From JAWPMT01 sp965267435 (lineage in GTDB: Bacteria; Bacteroidota; Bacteroidia; Cytophagales; Cyclobacteriaceae), in the NCBI GenBank assembly GCA_965267435.1, contig OZ253960.1:6634001-6698000 (forward strand): a stretch of 64,000 nucleotides of DNA. Reading direction: 5' to 3'. This document shows, one piece after another, positions 1 through 8,095 of the stretch. The notes beneath the pieces are model-generated. The model searched no databases, was not told where the DNA came from, and saw only the letters and a program-made list of their open reading frames with translations. The position numbers and the translations under genes are program-made. The number at the start of each line of letters is the position of its first letter. Positions within the stretch are counted from its first letter, which is position 1.

Positions 1-371
1 ATGATCCGATTGGCTCCCGCCGCGGATAGTAGATTGGCCATCAGCTTGGCAGCGATAGCGACGCGAGGTTTGTCCTTACGATCTTGTCGGGCATACCCAT
101 AATAAGGGACTACAACGGTGACAGATGCTGCACTCGCGCGCTTGGCGGCATCAATCATCAGGAGCAGCTCCATGATGTTTTCTGAGGGTGGCATTGTCGA
201 CTGGATCAGGAAGACGTTACAGCCACGAACACTCTCCTTGTAGTAGAAGTGGATCTCGTTGTCGCTAAAGGTCTCGCTGTGACAATCACCCAATTCTCTG
301 CCGTAATAACCGGCAATTTTTTCGGCCAATTGCTGAGTACCTCTACCTGCGAAAATCTTTACTGTGGACAT
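1..371 (-). CDS. prs: ribose-phosphate pyrophosphokinase, N-terminal part
   Basis: The reverse strand from an ATG at 371 reads MSTVKIFAGRGTQQLAEKIA and continues with FSDNEIHFYYKESVRG and VPYYGYARQDRKDKPR, the hallmark N-terminal segments of PRPP synthetase. The enzyme transfers pyrophosphate from ATP to ribose 5-phosphate, making PRPP for nucleotide, His and Trp synthesis in the cytosol. Only about 123 of roughly 310 residues lie in the window; the rest continues off the left edge. It lies directly downstream of tRNA-Gln on the same strand, separated by a strong hairpin, so it may be read partly by readthrough from the tRNA promoter. Confidence 0.95.
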   Translation of the reverse strand, partial: MSTVKIFAGRGTQQLAEKIAGYYGRELGDCHSETFSDNEIHFYYKESVRGCNVFLIQSTMPPSENIMELLLMIDAAKRASAASVTVVVPYYGYARQDRKDKPRVAIAAKLMANLLSAAGANRI

Positions 372-382
372 GCGCTAAAAGA

Positions 383-424
383 AAACAAATGATCCCGGAA
401 ATGTTATCCCGGGATCATGTTTGT
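383..424 (-). terminator. hairpin between tRNA-Gln and prs
   Basis: An inverted repeat with arms ACAAATGATCCCGG and CCGGGATCATGTTTGT, followed on the minus strand by a T-rich run (TTTTCTTTT), lies between the 3' end of tRNA-Gln and the prs start codon. This has the form of an intrinsic terminator or attenuator for the tRNA transcript. It sits only about 12 bases from the prs ATG, so readthrough would place the hairpin in the prs leader. Confidence 0.7.
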
Positions 425-496
425 TGGCCTACTAGGGCTCGAACCTAGACTCTTCTGAACCAAAATCAGACGTGTTGCCAGTTACACCATAGGCCA
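424..496 (-). tRNA. tRNA-Gln (anticodon TTG)
   Basis: The 73-nt reverse-strand sequence folds as a cloverleaf. The acceptor arms are TGGCCTA and TAGGCCA with discriminator A. The anticodon stem TCTGA/TCAGA encloses the TTG anticodon, and the T-arm carries GGTTCGAGCC. The CCA end is not encoded. It lies upstream of prs on the same strand. Confidence 0.93.
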
Positions 497-544
497 ATAC
501 TGTTGCTCCTGTTCAAAGTGTGGAACTTTCACTTCTGCCGGGTT

Positions 545-609
545 GAGTCTGATTTTAATCAGACCTGCCTGCCGGCAGGCAGGCGTGTTGCCAGTTACAC
601 CATAGGCCA
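545..609 (-). pseudogene. degenerate copy of tRNA-Gln interrupted by a palindrome
   Basis: Bases 584-609 repeat exactly the 26-nt 5' half of the neighbouring tRNA-Gln (471-496). The copy is then interrupted at 564-583 by a perfect 20-bp GC-rich palindrome (CCTGCCTGCC and its complement). Beyond it only the anticodon-stem sequence AATCAGA is recognisable, with the TTG anticodon lost, and no T-arm follows. I read it as a decayed tandem tRNA duplicate that received a REP-like palindrome. Confidence 0.75.
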
Positions 610-742
610 AAACGGAGGGCAAAAGTAGCCCTTTATCCGAAAAGATAAAAGAGCAGCTTGCAAGAATTGCAGTGCATATTTTGCAGGCATCGCTCGTGCC
701 CCTCACGGGCAAGTTACTTTGGGTCAATATAAGGCCGTCAAT

Positions 743-774
743 AAAAAAACGGCTTTCGTGTGAAAGCCGTTTTC
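743..774 (-). terminator. intrinsic terminator for the 832-2067 gene
   Basis: A perfect 12-bp stem, AAAACGGCTTTC and GAAAGCCGTTTT around a 4-nt loop, is followed on the minus strand by a run of T. It lies about 60 bp past the stop codon of the minus-strand gene at 832-2067, the position expected of its rho-independent terminator. Confidence 0.88.
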
Positions 775-831
775 AAACCAATCGTGTGTTTTACGAAAAG
801 GATTATACTACTATAGTCAAAAGATTTTGAG

Positions 832-2067
832 TCAGTCGAACTTTATGTTTTCAACTTCGCGCCAGGCGACATAGACAGGATCTTTCCCGTCGAAGACAAG
901 CAGGCCTGTGTTGTCTTCGTTGACGTCCTGACTGCGCTCGAGTCGGAGCTCACTGCCGTCACGTAGCGTGACTACCGAGTAGCGATAACTGCGAGGAGCG
1001 ATCTCTTTGATATTGGCAAATGGAATGACATATTCCAGGTCATCATCTCGTCCGTTGAGGACCTCGTAATCGTAGGTCTCATCCAGGTCGTAGATGATTC
1101 CTCCCTTGAGATCTCCCTTGGTTGTTGTGACAGTGCCGCTGAGCTTCTTGATGTTTTTGAAGCTTGAGTACGCGGGTCCTGATTTTTTGAAATTTTCCTC
1201 AAATGTGACTTTCTCAAAATCTCTCCAGGGAATGTCTACTCTGCCGAGTCCGTCCACAGTCACTATGATCCCTCTGTTTCCTTCATCGACATCATTGCTG
1301 CCTCGCAGGACAAGTTCACGTCCTGACATCAGCGTCACTTGAGACCGGCTACCGCGGTTCTCGATGCTTTTGATCTTGCCGAACTCGATAGAGACGTCTC
1401 CGTCGTAGGTGTCTCCGTCCAGTACGTCTGTGCTTACGCGCTCATCATGGTCCCACTGGACGAATCCGGTGAATTTTCCAAAATCTGTTTCCACTGTGCC
1501 GTACAGCGGCTCTCCGAACTTGCTGTCGAGTTGAGAGGGTGTATCCATGAATTCGATCTTCTCGATTCGTCGCCAGCTCAGTTCTATCTGGCCAATTTCA
1601 TCATCACGGACACGGATCTTGTTGCCAATGTCATTGTATCCGTCACCGTCTACTTCTACTACGCTGCCGTCTTGCAGGGTCACTTCAATCTCATCCCATC
1701 GGCTGGGCTCGATACTCTTGATCACGCCGAACATGCAGCTGAACTCGTGAACGGAGGTGCGACTGCTGCTCCAATTGCTCACCCAGGTGGCGACGCCGTT
1801 ATCATAATCTCTTCTGCCATATCTCATCTGATCCAGTTCATCACGGCTGAGATAATCCAGATTGGGATTGTCAGTTTTGGAGGCATTGAACATATCTGTC
1901 CAATAGACTTCTTCCTTGCCCCATCGGATAGCGCCCTGATAGACGTCGCCGTCTTCGGTCGTTATTTTGCCGTAGATGAATCCTTCATCTTGGGCTTGTA
2001 CGGGTTTTGGAAGAATGGTTAGTTGAATGGCGAGGACGAGGATGTAGGGTTTAACTAAGTAATTCAT
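832..2067 (-). CDS. secreted protein of three repeated beta-rich units
   Basis: Function unknown. The first 26 residues form a signal peptide ending in PVQAQ, so the 411-aa product is exported. The mature part holds three units of about 110-150 residues. Each starts with a YG.I/YGTV/SGTV strand, passes through a segment such as VLDGDTYDGD, an IKSIE motif, a VTL..G..L.L/V.G..DV strand, and ends with a WR..EKI.F motif. A paralogue with the same architecture lies at 8096-9358. Repeats of this kind suggest a beta-structured periplasmic or surface protein. It is followed by an intrinsic terminator at 743-774. Confidence 0.85.
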   Translation of the reverse strand: MNYLVKPYILVLAIQLTILPKPVQAQDEGFIYGKITTEDGDVYQGAIRWGKEEVYWTDMFNASKTDNPNLDYLSRDELDQMRYGRRDYDNGVATWVSNWSSSRTSVHEFSCMFGVIKSIEPSRWDEIEVTLQDGSVVEVDGDGYNDIGNKIRVRDDEIGQIELSWRRIEKIEFMDTPSQLDSKFGEPLYGTVETDFGKFTGFVQWDHDERVSTDVLDGDTYDGDVSIEFGKIKSIENRGSRSQVTLMSGRELVLRGSNDVDEGNRGIIVTVDGLGRVDIPWRDFEKVTFEENFKKSGPAYSSFKNIKKLSGTVTTTKGDLKGGIIYDLDETYDYEVLNGRDDDLEYVIPFANIKEIAPRSYRYSVVTLRDGSELRLERSQDVNEDNTGLLVFDGKDPVYVAWREVENIKFD

Positions 2068-2368
2068 GTCGAGTCTAGAGTTTTCTTTAGGTTCTAACCC
2101 CGGTCAACACTCCCTACTGTGCTTAATCCGGGGAGTCGGCTAGCCTACTGCCACCCGACCCCAGGATTAATGCTTCTGAGTTTTGACCTATGGGCACCCC
2201 TTTTGGGTGATTGACAATTCGAAGATGGAGCGTATATATTAGGTGTCAAACCCAATTCCGACGGAATGGGCCATAGTCTTACCGAATCGGGATATAGCAT
2301 GGACCGAGTATTGAAGGAATTTTGAAGCTGCAATCAGCCTATTTTTGGTGACTAATCCATACCCTGCG
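2068..2368. other. intergenic region, no gene seen
   Basis: About 300 bp between divergent genes. It holds a possible hairpin CACCC-CTTTT-GGGTG near 2192-2206 and an inverted pair CCCCGG/CCGGGG at about 2098-2132. I see no coding potential and no recognisable RNA; it probably carries the two outward promoters. Confidence 0.5.
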
Positions 2369-3079
2369 ATGTCAGACTTATATGACGCCTTTGTTTCGAG
2401 GCACTACGCTGCTTACCGACCCCCGCTTCACCAATTGATCCTGGAGAAGGCCCTTGGGCAGACCCACTTTGAAATGGGCTTGGATGTTGGATGTGGAACC
2501 GGTCAGTCAACAATTCCTTTGACCGCCTTCTGTGATACAGTCGTCGGAGTGGATCCAAGTGAGGATATGCTACAGCAGGCCACGGCCCATCCTCAGGTGC
2601 GATACGCGCAAGGGACGGGGGAGGCCCTGCCGGTTGGAGATGGATCGGTCGATTTGGTCGCCTTTGCAGGCTCGCTATTCTACACCAAGAGTGATGCATT
2701 GGTCGAGGAAATCCGGAGGCTGGCAAAGGTTCCCTGCACGATCGTCGTCTACGACTTTGAATTGCTGATATATCAACTGCTGACGGAGCTGGGTTTTGAA
2801 TTCCCGGAGGACAATGCCTACTACAATCACTCTGTCAATTTTGAAGACGTGCCTGCTTTTGAGGAATTGATCAGAAAGAAGGAGAGGACTTCGTTTGCCG
2901 TGAGTCCGGAGGAGCTGGCCCACGTGATGCTCTCAGAGCGGGACCGCTATGTGGGCCTTCAGGGTCGCTTGCAAGAAGGGGATCCTTTCGATGCTCTCAC
3001 TAATCAGCTTCGGAGGCACACAGAAGATCCGCGACTGGAGGCTGATATGTATTACGCCACGTATCGTCTCCACTCTTGA
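2369..3079 (+). CDS. class I SAM-dependent methyltransferase
   Basis: Begins MSDLYDAFVSRHYAAYRP. The frame is open upstream with TTG/GTG codons, but the ATG at 2369 fits family starts better. Motif I is LDVGCGTGQST (SAM-binding glycine loop), followed by the acidic VVGVDPSEDML strand and the EALPVGDGSVDLVAFAG motif of Methyltransf_11 proteins. The substrate cannot be told. The fold is complete and about normal length for a small-molecule methyltransferase. It stands alone on the plus strand. Confidence 0.85.
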   Translation: MSDLYDAFVSRHYAAYRPPLHQLILEKALGQTHFEMGLDVGCGTGQSTIPLTAFCDTVVGVDPSEDMLQQATAHPQVRYAQGTGEALPVGDGSVDLVAFAGSLFYTKSDALVEEIRRLAKVPCTIVVYDFELLIYQLLTELGFEFPEDNAYYNHSVNFEDVPAFEELIRKKERTSFAVSPEELAHVMLSERDRYVGLQGRLQEGDPFDALTNQLRRHTEDPRLEADMYYATYRLHS

Positions 3080-3190
3080 TGATGAGCAAGTAGGTTCCGC
3101 ATTGCTTCTCTGAAGGTGATTGAGGGGTGTCAATTGCTAATGGCAATTTTTTCAAGCATCTTACTCTAGAACAAACCAAGTCCTTACCTA

Positions 3191-4486
3191 ATGAAATCTC
3201 ACACTAACCTGCTGCTCATCAGCCTTTTTCTGGCCGCATGCGCAGCATCAAACACTGAAGCCCCCACGAGGGTCGCGACTTTTGACGAAGTGTCTCCTGA
3301 AACAGTCGGGCTCATGCAGGACTCGCTGGATCAGATATTGCCACTGCTGAGTTCGGCTATCGATAGCCAATGGATCTCAGGAGCGGTGGTCTTGGTTTCT
3401 CGAAACGGTAAGGTAGCCTACCATACGGCCATTGGATACAGTGATCGGGCAAAGCAGAATGCCATGAGCAAAGATCATATCTTTCGCCTGGCATCGATGA
3501 CCAAGCCCATCACGTCTGCTTGCATCATGCAGCTGTATGAGCAGGGCAAGTTGGATCTGGAGGATCCTGTGTCTCAATATATTCCTGAGTATGCTGATGT
3601 CCAGGTGATCGATGACTTCAATAAAGAAGATAGCTCCTATACAACACGGCCGCCGGGCCGCCCAATCACCCTGCATCACCTTCTGACCCACACATCAGGT
3701 ATGCCCTACGGTGTTTTTCACCCCGTGGCAGGTGCGACCTACGGCGCCTTTGATGTAAACGAGGGTTGGACAACGGAGGCTCTGGTGCTCGAGCAGAACA
3801 TTGCGAAGATGGCAGCACGACCACTGATGCATGATCCTGGAGAGGCATTTACGTATGGAACGAATATCGATGTACTCGGCAGAGTAGTGGAGGTTGTCAG
3901 TGGTATGCCGCTAGACGAATACATGCGACAAAACATTTTTGATCCATTGGGAATGGACGATACCTGGTTTTACTTACCGGAGGAGAAAGCCGGCAGACTA
4001 GTGGATGTCTGGCATACCCCAGGGTATGAACCGGGAGACGATGCCATCTCCGGTGAGGATTACCCCATTAGTGGCGCAAAGACGCTGTTTATGGGGGGAG
4101 CAGGCCTTTCCGGGACGGCGCACGACTATTTTCTGTTTTGTGATGCCATGCGGCAGGGTGGCGCACGCGATGGGGCCAAAATCCTGAAGGATGAGACTGT
4201 CGAGCTGATGACGCAGAATCAAATCGACACACTGCAGCTATCAGATGGCCTAAGGTTCGGCTACGGTTTTGCGGTATGGGAGGAGACGCAGGAATGGCAA
4301 CGCGATCCGGGTAGTTACCACTGGGGCGGCTACTGGGGCACATCATTTTGGGTAGACCCCGCTCAAGACATGATCGTCGTACTTCAAACCAACGTGATGG
4401 TCGGCCAGGGAGACAAATTCATGCAGCGATTCGAAGAGATCGTCAACAATGCCGTAGTCGAGGAGGAGGCTGTAGCAGTGAGGTAA
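3191..4486 (+). CDS. serine hydrolase lipoprotein, beta-lactamase class C family
   Basis: Lipoprotein signal with lipobox LAAC (Cys17), so the 431-aa enzyme is probably membrane anchored. The catalytic SxxK is SMTK (Ser102-Lys105), and FTYGTNIDVLGRV supplies the catalytic tyrosine as in EstB-type esterases. HLLTHTSGMPYG is another family hallmark, and the C-terminal YHWGGYWGTSFWVDP carries the HxG-like segment. Members act as esterases, D-aminopeptidases or peptidoglycan hydrolases. I cannot choose among these from sequence, and a true beta-lactamase is not implied. Confidence 0.88.
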   Translation: MKSHTNLLLISLFLAACAASNTEAPTRVATFDEVSPETVGLMQDSLDQILPLLSSAIDSQWISGAVVLVSRNGKVAYHTAIGYSDRAKQNAMSKDHIFRLASMTKPITSACIMQLYEQGKLDLEDPVSQYIPEYADVQVIDDFNKEDSSYTTRPPGRPITLHHLLTHTSGMPYGVFHPVAGATYGAFDVNEGWTTEALVLEQNIAKMAARPLMHDPGEAFTYGTNIDVLGRVVEVVSGMPLDEYMRQNIFDPLGMDDTWFYLPEEKAGRLVDVWHTPGYEPGDDAISGEDYPISGAKTLFMGGAGLSGTAHDYFLFCDAMRQGGARDGAKILKDETVELMTQNQIDTLQLSDGLRFGYGFAVWEETQEWQRDPGSYHWGGYWGTSFWVDPAQDMIVVLQTNVMVGQGDKFMQRFEEIVNNAVVEEEAVAVR

Positions 4487-4537
4487 GGAACCCACCCCTA
4501 CATCTCTCTGATGCCATTAGGCTAAGAGAATTGAGCT

Positions 4538-4682
4538 GCCTTCCAGAAAAGCAAGTCATTTTGACGTCAGGAAGCGCACGGCCAGTGAAATCTATTGATG
4601 ATGCTAGGCAAATCGTCTATTTATGTCAATAGATCCCTCCTTCGTCGGGATGACTTTTAGAAGGATTGCTTTTCAGGAAGGC
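4538..4682. repeat. 145-bp fold-back element with 17-bp inverted ends
   Basis: Ends GCCTTCCAGAAAAGCAA (4538-4554) and TTGCTTTTCAGGAAGGC (4666-4682) are complementary except for one base. A second shorter pair, AGTCAT and ATGACT, lies just inside. There is no open frame within. It has the form of a MITE or large REP-like element; no second copy is seen in the window. Confidence 0.6.
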
Positions 4683-4982
4683 TTGTCCTGTCTTAACTTA
4701 ATAGCATTACTCAACTCAGGAGGGGTTCTTTTCGTCGTCTATTTAATATTCATGCAATGAATCCCCGGCCAGGGATCATCGCGGCAGCCCACGTGGCTGC
4801 GCCGGTGTCCTCACCGGCGATTCGTATTGGCCAGCGGGAGTGGAGCTAGAGTGGAGAGCCTTTATGTTTACCTCATATCATTATTTCAAGATTCTATTAT
4901 TACTATACCGTTATATGGGGGTCTAGGGGAGCCTGATAAGTTGTGAATAGTGTGGATATTCATTAAGAAAATTGAAGTCAAC
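4683..4982. other. non-coding stretch upstream of the IS110 element
   Basis: No gene seen. It holds a small GC-rich patch near 4790-4820 with an inverted CACCGG/CCGGTG pair. The left end of the IS110 element probably lies somewhere between here and 4982, but IS110 elements lack terminal inverted repeats, so the boundary cannot be placed by eye. Confidence 0.4.
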
Positions 4983-5167
4983 ACCTACCAAAAGCGAATT
5001 ATGCGGAGAGCCAGGTAAGACCTAGGTCCGGATCTAATCTTTTGGTAGGTATTATTGGACAGATATCAAATAGAAATTTGGGATGCCATTCAGAGTGGTA
5101 TGGCCCATTATTAAGGCTTTGATCGCCATCCAATAAAGCTGTTGACCTCAACAAAAAGTTAAATACT
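4983..5167 (+). ncRNA. candidate IS110 bridge RNA region
   Basis: The non-coding leader of the IS110 transposase contains two stem-loops. The first has perfect 12-bp arms ACCTACCAAAAG (4983-4994) and CTTTTGGTAGGT (5039-5050) around a 44-nt loop. The second pairs TGGG-AT-GCCAT (5079-5089) with ATGGCCCA (5100-5107). IS110-group elements are known to encode, upstream of the recombinase, a structured bridge RNA of about 180 nt whose loops pair with target and donor DNA. Position, size and structure here fit. The exact ends and loop-to-DNA pairing are inference. Confidence 0.5.
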
Positions 5168-6175
5168 ATGAACAAACCTACTTATTTCATTGGAGTCGAT
5201 GTAAGCAAGAAGACCTTAGATTTTGCAGTCAATTCATCAGGCCAGGTGCTTTTTCATTTCCGAACAAGTAATAGCCATTCTGGAATTGAGCAAGCTTTAA
5301 GTAACCTAAGAGTTCAGAATACCTATCTGTCTGATGCATTGTTTTGTATCGAGTACACAGGGGTCTACTCATTGCTGTTGTCTACCTCCTTGGTCGATAA
5401 GGGATATAAGGTGTGGATGGAGTCAGGAGTTCGAATCAAGAGATCTCTGGGCATACAGCGAGGTAAGAATGACAAGATCGATTCCATAAGAATCAGTCAA
5501 TACGCTCATAGGTACCAGGATCAGAGTGTCTCATGGGAGCCGATGGACGAAAAGATTAGCGCCTTGCAACGACTTGTCCGCAATCGTAAGCGCTTGATGC
5601 TGGCCAAAGATTCATTACAAGTGCCGGTCAATGAGATGAAAGGTATTATTCCCAATGAGGAACTCAAACAACTGCAACTGATCAATAAGAGCTCCATCCA
5701 GAATTTGAAGAAACAGATCAAGGCGATCGAACAAGCTATTCACTCACTCATAAAATCTGACGAACAATTATCTCACTTGTTCGACCTGGTTACTTCGGTG
5801 AGAGGAGTGGGCCCAGTTGCCGGGTGGCATTTCATCACTTCAACACACGGCTTTAAGAAGATCAAAACAGCAAAGAAATATGCATGCTATGCTGGGGTAG
5901 CTCCATTTGAACACACCTCTGGGACAAGTTTACAGGGTCGCAGCAGGGTATCGCACATGGCCAATAAATCATGCAAAACAGCCTTACATCTGGCAGCCGT
6001 CGCTTCTATTTCTAATCCCTGTGAGTACCGAGATTACTTTGATAGAAAACTGAAGGAGGGGAAGAACAAAATGACCATCATCAACGCTATCAGAAACAAG
6101 ATCATTCACCGTGTTTTTGCCTGTGTTAGAGAAAACAGGAAATATGAAGATTCTTATCACTATGCTCTTGCTTAG
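5168..6175 (+). mobile_element. IS110-family transposase (DEDD recombinase)
   Basis: Complete 335-aa recombinase. The N-terminal RuvC-like DEDD domain shows FIGVDVSKKTLDFAV (Asp11), FCIEYTG (Glu62) and GKNDKIDS (Asp102/Asp105). The C-terminal Transposase_20 domain shows RGVGPVAGW, then KYACYAGVAPFEHTSGTSLQGR with the expected catalytic serine region, and KSCKTALHLAA. Family members insert with guidance from a bridge RNA encoded in the element. No frameshift or stop, so it may be active. It separates the serine hydrolase from the two-component system. Confidence 0.93.
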
Positions 6176-6191
6176 ATAATAGAAATCCGGT

Positions 6192-6250
6192 CGTGAAGTG
6201 AGCTTGCTGAATCTTTGTGTGTAATGCGCGTCTGCCGCGCTCGCTTCACG
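6192..6250. repeat. inverted repeat downstream of the IS110 transposase
   Basis: CGTGAAGTGAGC (6192-6203) and GCTCGCTTCACG (6239-6250) form a 12-bp inverted repeat with one mismatch around a 35-nt loop. It lies between the transposase and the convergent response regulator gene. It could be a bidirectional terminator or lie near the right end of the element. Confidence 0.45.
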
Positions 6251-6266
6251 AGGCCGCCAAAAAACG

Positions 6267-7025
6267 CTACATATCCAGCCAGTGCTTGAACTCCGGCGTG
6301 CGTTCGGCGCTGATGGTGAGTTCTTCCTGGGCTTCCGGGCTGAGTGTCACCTTGAGCCGCCCTTTGAAATAGGGTTCGATCTCTCCGATACTTTCGATGC
6401 TGATAAGGTATTGCCTGTTGGCACGGAAGAATATCTTGGGGTCGAGTTGACTGTCGACGACTTCTAACGGCTGGTCGATGGGGTACTTCTTGCCGTCCTT
6501 AGTGACGGCGTAGGTCAATTTGTGTTGACTGAAGAAGTAGGCGATCTTCTCGACTGGCAGCGCGAGGATCTTCTGGCCCGCCTTGATCATGAAGCGTGAC
6601 TTGAATGCTTTTTTCTGATTTTGTATGAGGTCGTAGAGGTTGCTGAAGTCAGCGGGGAACTTCTTGTCTTCAGTGCGTTTGATATGGCGCTGGATGCTCG
6701 CTTCGAGTTTTTCTTTTTGGATTGGCTTGAGGAGATAGTCGATGCTATTGACATCAAAAGCTTTGATAGCATACTGATCGTAGGCCGTGGTGAAGATGAC
6801 CGGTGTCTCTGTCTTGACTTGCTTGAACAGCTCAAAGCTAAGGCCATCCAGCAGGCGAATATCACTGATGATCAGATCGGGTGCTTCGTTGGCTTCGAAC
6901 CAGGCCAGTCCCTCTTCGATGGATTTGATGTCTGCCAGTACCTCGATGGTGCTATCGATCTCAGAGAGCATTTTGCGAATGCGATCGGCGGCTAGAGATT
7001 CATCTTCGAGAATTAGTACGTTCAT
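6267..7025 (-). CDS. LytTR-family response regulator
   Basis: 252 aa. The receiver domain occupies residues 1-120 with acidic pocket Glu7-Asp8, phospho-acceptor Asp55 (LIISDIRL), the FTTAYDQYAIKAF switch and the YLLKPI lysine. The C-terminal LytTR DNA-binding domain (about 140-252) contains FRANRQYLISIESI. It overlaps the kinase gene by four bases (ATGA), so the pair is one operon, kinase first. It regulates transcription in response to the partner kinase; targets are unknown, although the neighbouring repeat protein at 8096 is read in the same direction. Confidence 0.93.
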   Translation of the reverse strand: MNVLILEDESLAADRIRKMLSEIDSTIEVLADIKSIEEGLAWFEANEAPDLIISDIRLLDGLSFELFKQVKTETPVIFTTAYDQYAIKAFDVNSIDYLLKPIQKEKLEASIQRHIKRTEDKKFPADFSNLYDLIQNQKKAFKSRFMIKAGQKILALPVEKIAYFFSQHKLTYAVTKDGKKYPIDQPLEVVDSQLDPKIFFRANRQYLISIESIGEIEPYFKGRLKVTLSPEAQEELTISAERTPEFKHWLDM

Positions 7026-8032
7026 ATCGTCTCAATTTCTAGTAGGGGCACGCTCACACGAAACTCATCTTCTGACTTGGTCACAGCCAACTCCTCATCC
7101 GAGAAGTACTTGAAGCGAGCCTTGATATTCTTCAGTCCGGTTCCCGATTTACTCTTCAGATCTTCTCGTTTTTCGAAAAGTGAGTTACAAATATGCAGCC
7201 TTTGGCCATTGGTAGTGATGGAAATGATCAAAGGTCGCTTCTCCGTGATGATGTTGTGTTTGATGGCATTCTCAATGAGCATCTGCACGGTGAGAGGCGG
7301 GATCATGAAGTAGTAGGAGTCGGGATGGATATTGATGTTGAACTGGATGTTTTGTTCGAATCGGGTCTGGATCAGGAAGATATACGACTGGATGAACTCG
7401 AGCTCTTCTTCGAGTGTGACGAGGTCTTCACCTTTGTTGAGTAGGAGGGCGCGGTAGACTTCAGCGAATCGAACGAGAAATTCCTGTGAAAGGTCTTTGT
7501 CCTTGTCGATCAGCGAGGAAAGAATATTGAGGTTGTTGAACAGAAAATGCGGGTCCAGGTGGTTTTTGAGGTTGACCAGTTGGCTGGCCATTGTCTCCCG
7601 CTGGTATCTCTCCACTTCGAGCTGTGACTGCTGCCAGTAGCGGAGGAAATGAAGACCGAAGTAGATAGAATATGACGGAATGGTGAGGACGATTCCCCAC
7701 ACATTCATCACGACGACCTGGTCAATCGCTGGTGGCTCTTCTGTGAAAATATACTTGAATATGAGATAGGCGCCATTGATCACAATCAGTGACCAAAAAA
7801 GCCCCGTACCGAGCTGCATGAAGAATCGGCGACGACCGTATTTCTTCCACGAGACGTGCTTGTTGAAGGCCCTGGTGATGCCTTGATTGCCGAACCACAG
7901 TGCCAGAAACACGAGGAGCATCCAGGCTCCGGTGAAATAGGCTGGTTGGTCAGGGTCAGTGTATCCAAAGTAAATCAGAGTGGCCAGGGCCAACGGGCCC
8001 AGGATCCGAAGTAGATATTTTCGCTTTAGCAA
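7022..8032 (-). CDS. PF06580-type sensor histidine kinase
   Basis: 336 aa membrane kinase. The N-terminal half holds four hydrophobic segments (near residues 10-25, 35-50, 75-95 and 105-125). The cytoplasmic half carries the His_kinase signature LDPHFLFNNLNILSSL with the phospho-acceptor histidine, then the ATP-binding N box MLIENAIKHNI and G-rich GTGLKNIKARF. This family pairs with LytTR regulators, and its partner gene at 6267-7025 overlaps by four bases. No periplasmic sensing domain is evident, so the signal is probably sensed in the membrane. Confidence 0.92.
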   Translation of the reverse strand: MLKRKYLLRILGPLALATLIYFGYTDPDQPAYFTGAWMLLVFLALWFGNQGITRAFNKHVSWKKYGRRRFFMQLGTGLFWSLIVINGAYLIFKYIFTEEPPAIDQVVVMNVWGIVLTIPSYSIYFGLHFLRYWQQSQLEVERYQRETMASQLVNLKNHLDPHFLFNNLNILSSLIDKDKDLSQEFLVRFAEVYRALLLNKGEDLVTLEEELEFIQSYIFLIQTRFEQNIQFNINIHPDSYYFMIPPLTVQMLIENAIKHNIITEKRPLIISITTNGQRLHICNSLFEKREDLKSKSGTGLKNIKARFKYFSDEELAVTKSEDEFRVSVPLLEIETI

Positions 8033-8095
8033 TTTGATGGTGACTGGTGCGGGTGTTTACCTGTTATCGTTTTTTCGGAGGACAGGGTTGCCCTA

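Noticed and set aside
545..609. A second functional tRNA-Gln
   Set aside because: The anticodon and T-arm are lost and a palindrome interrupts it; it cannot form a cloverleaf.
1339..2022. A 227-aa plus-strand frame inside 832-2067
   Set aside because: Antisense shadow of the signal-peptide-bearing repeat protein, which has a close paralogue and a terminator.
3191..4486. An antibiotic-resistance beta-lactamase
   Set aside because: It shares the SxxK fold but its other motifs are those of EstB-like esterases; nothing points to beta-lactam hydrolysis.
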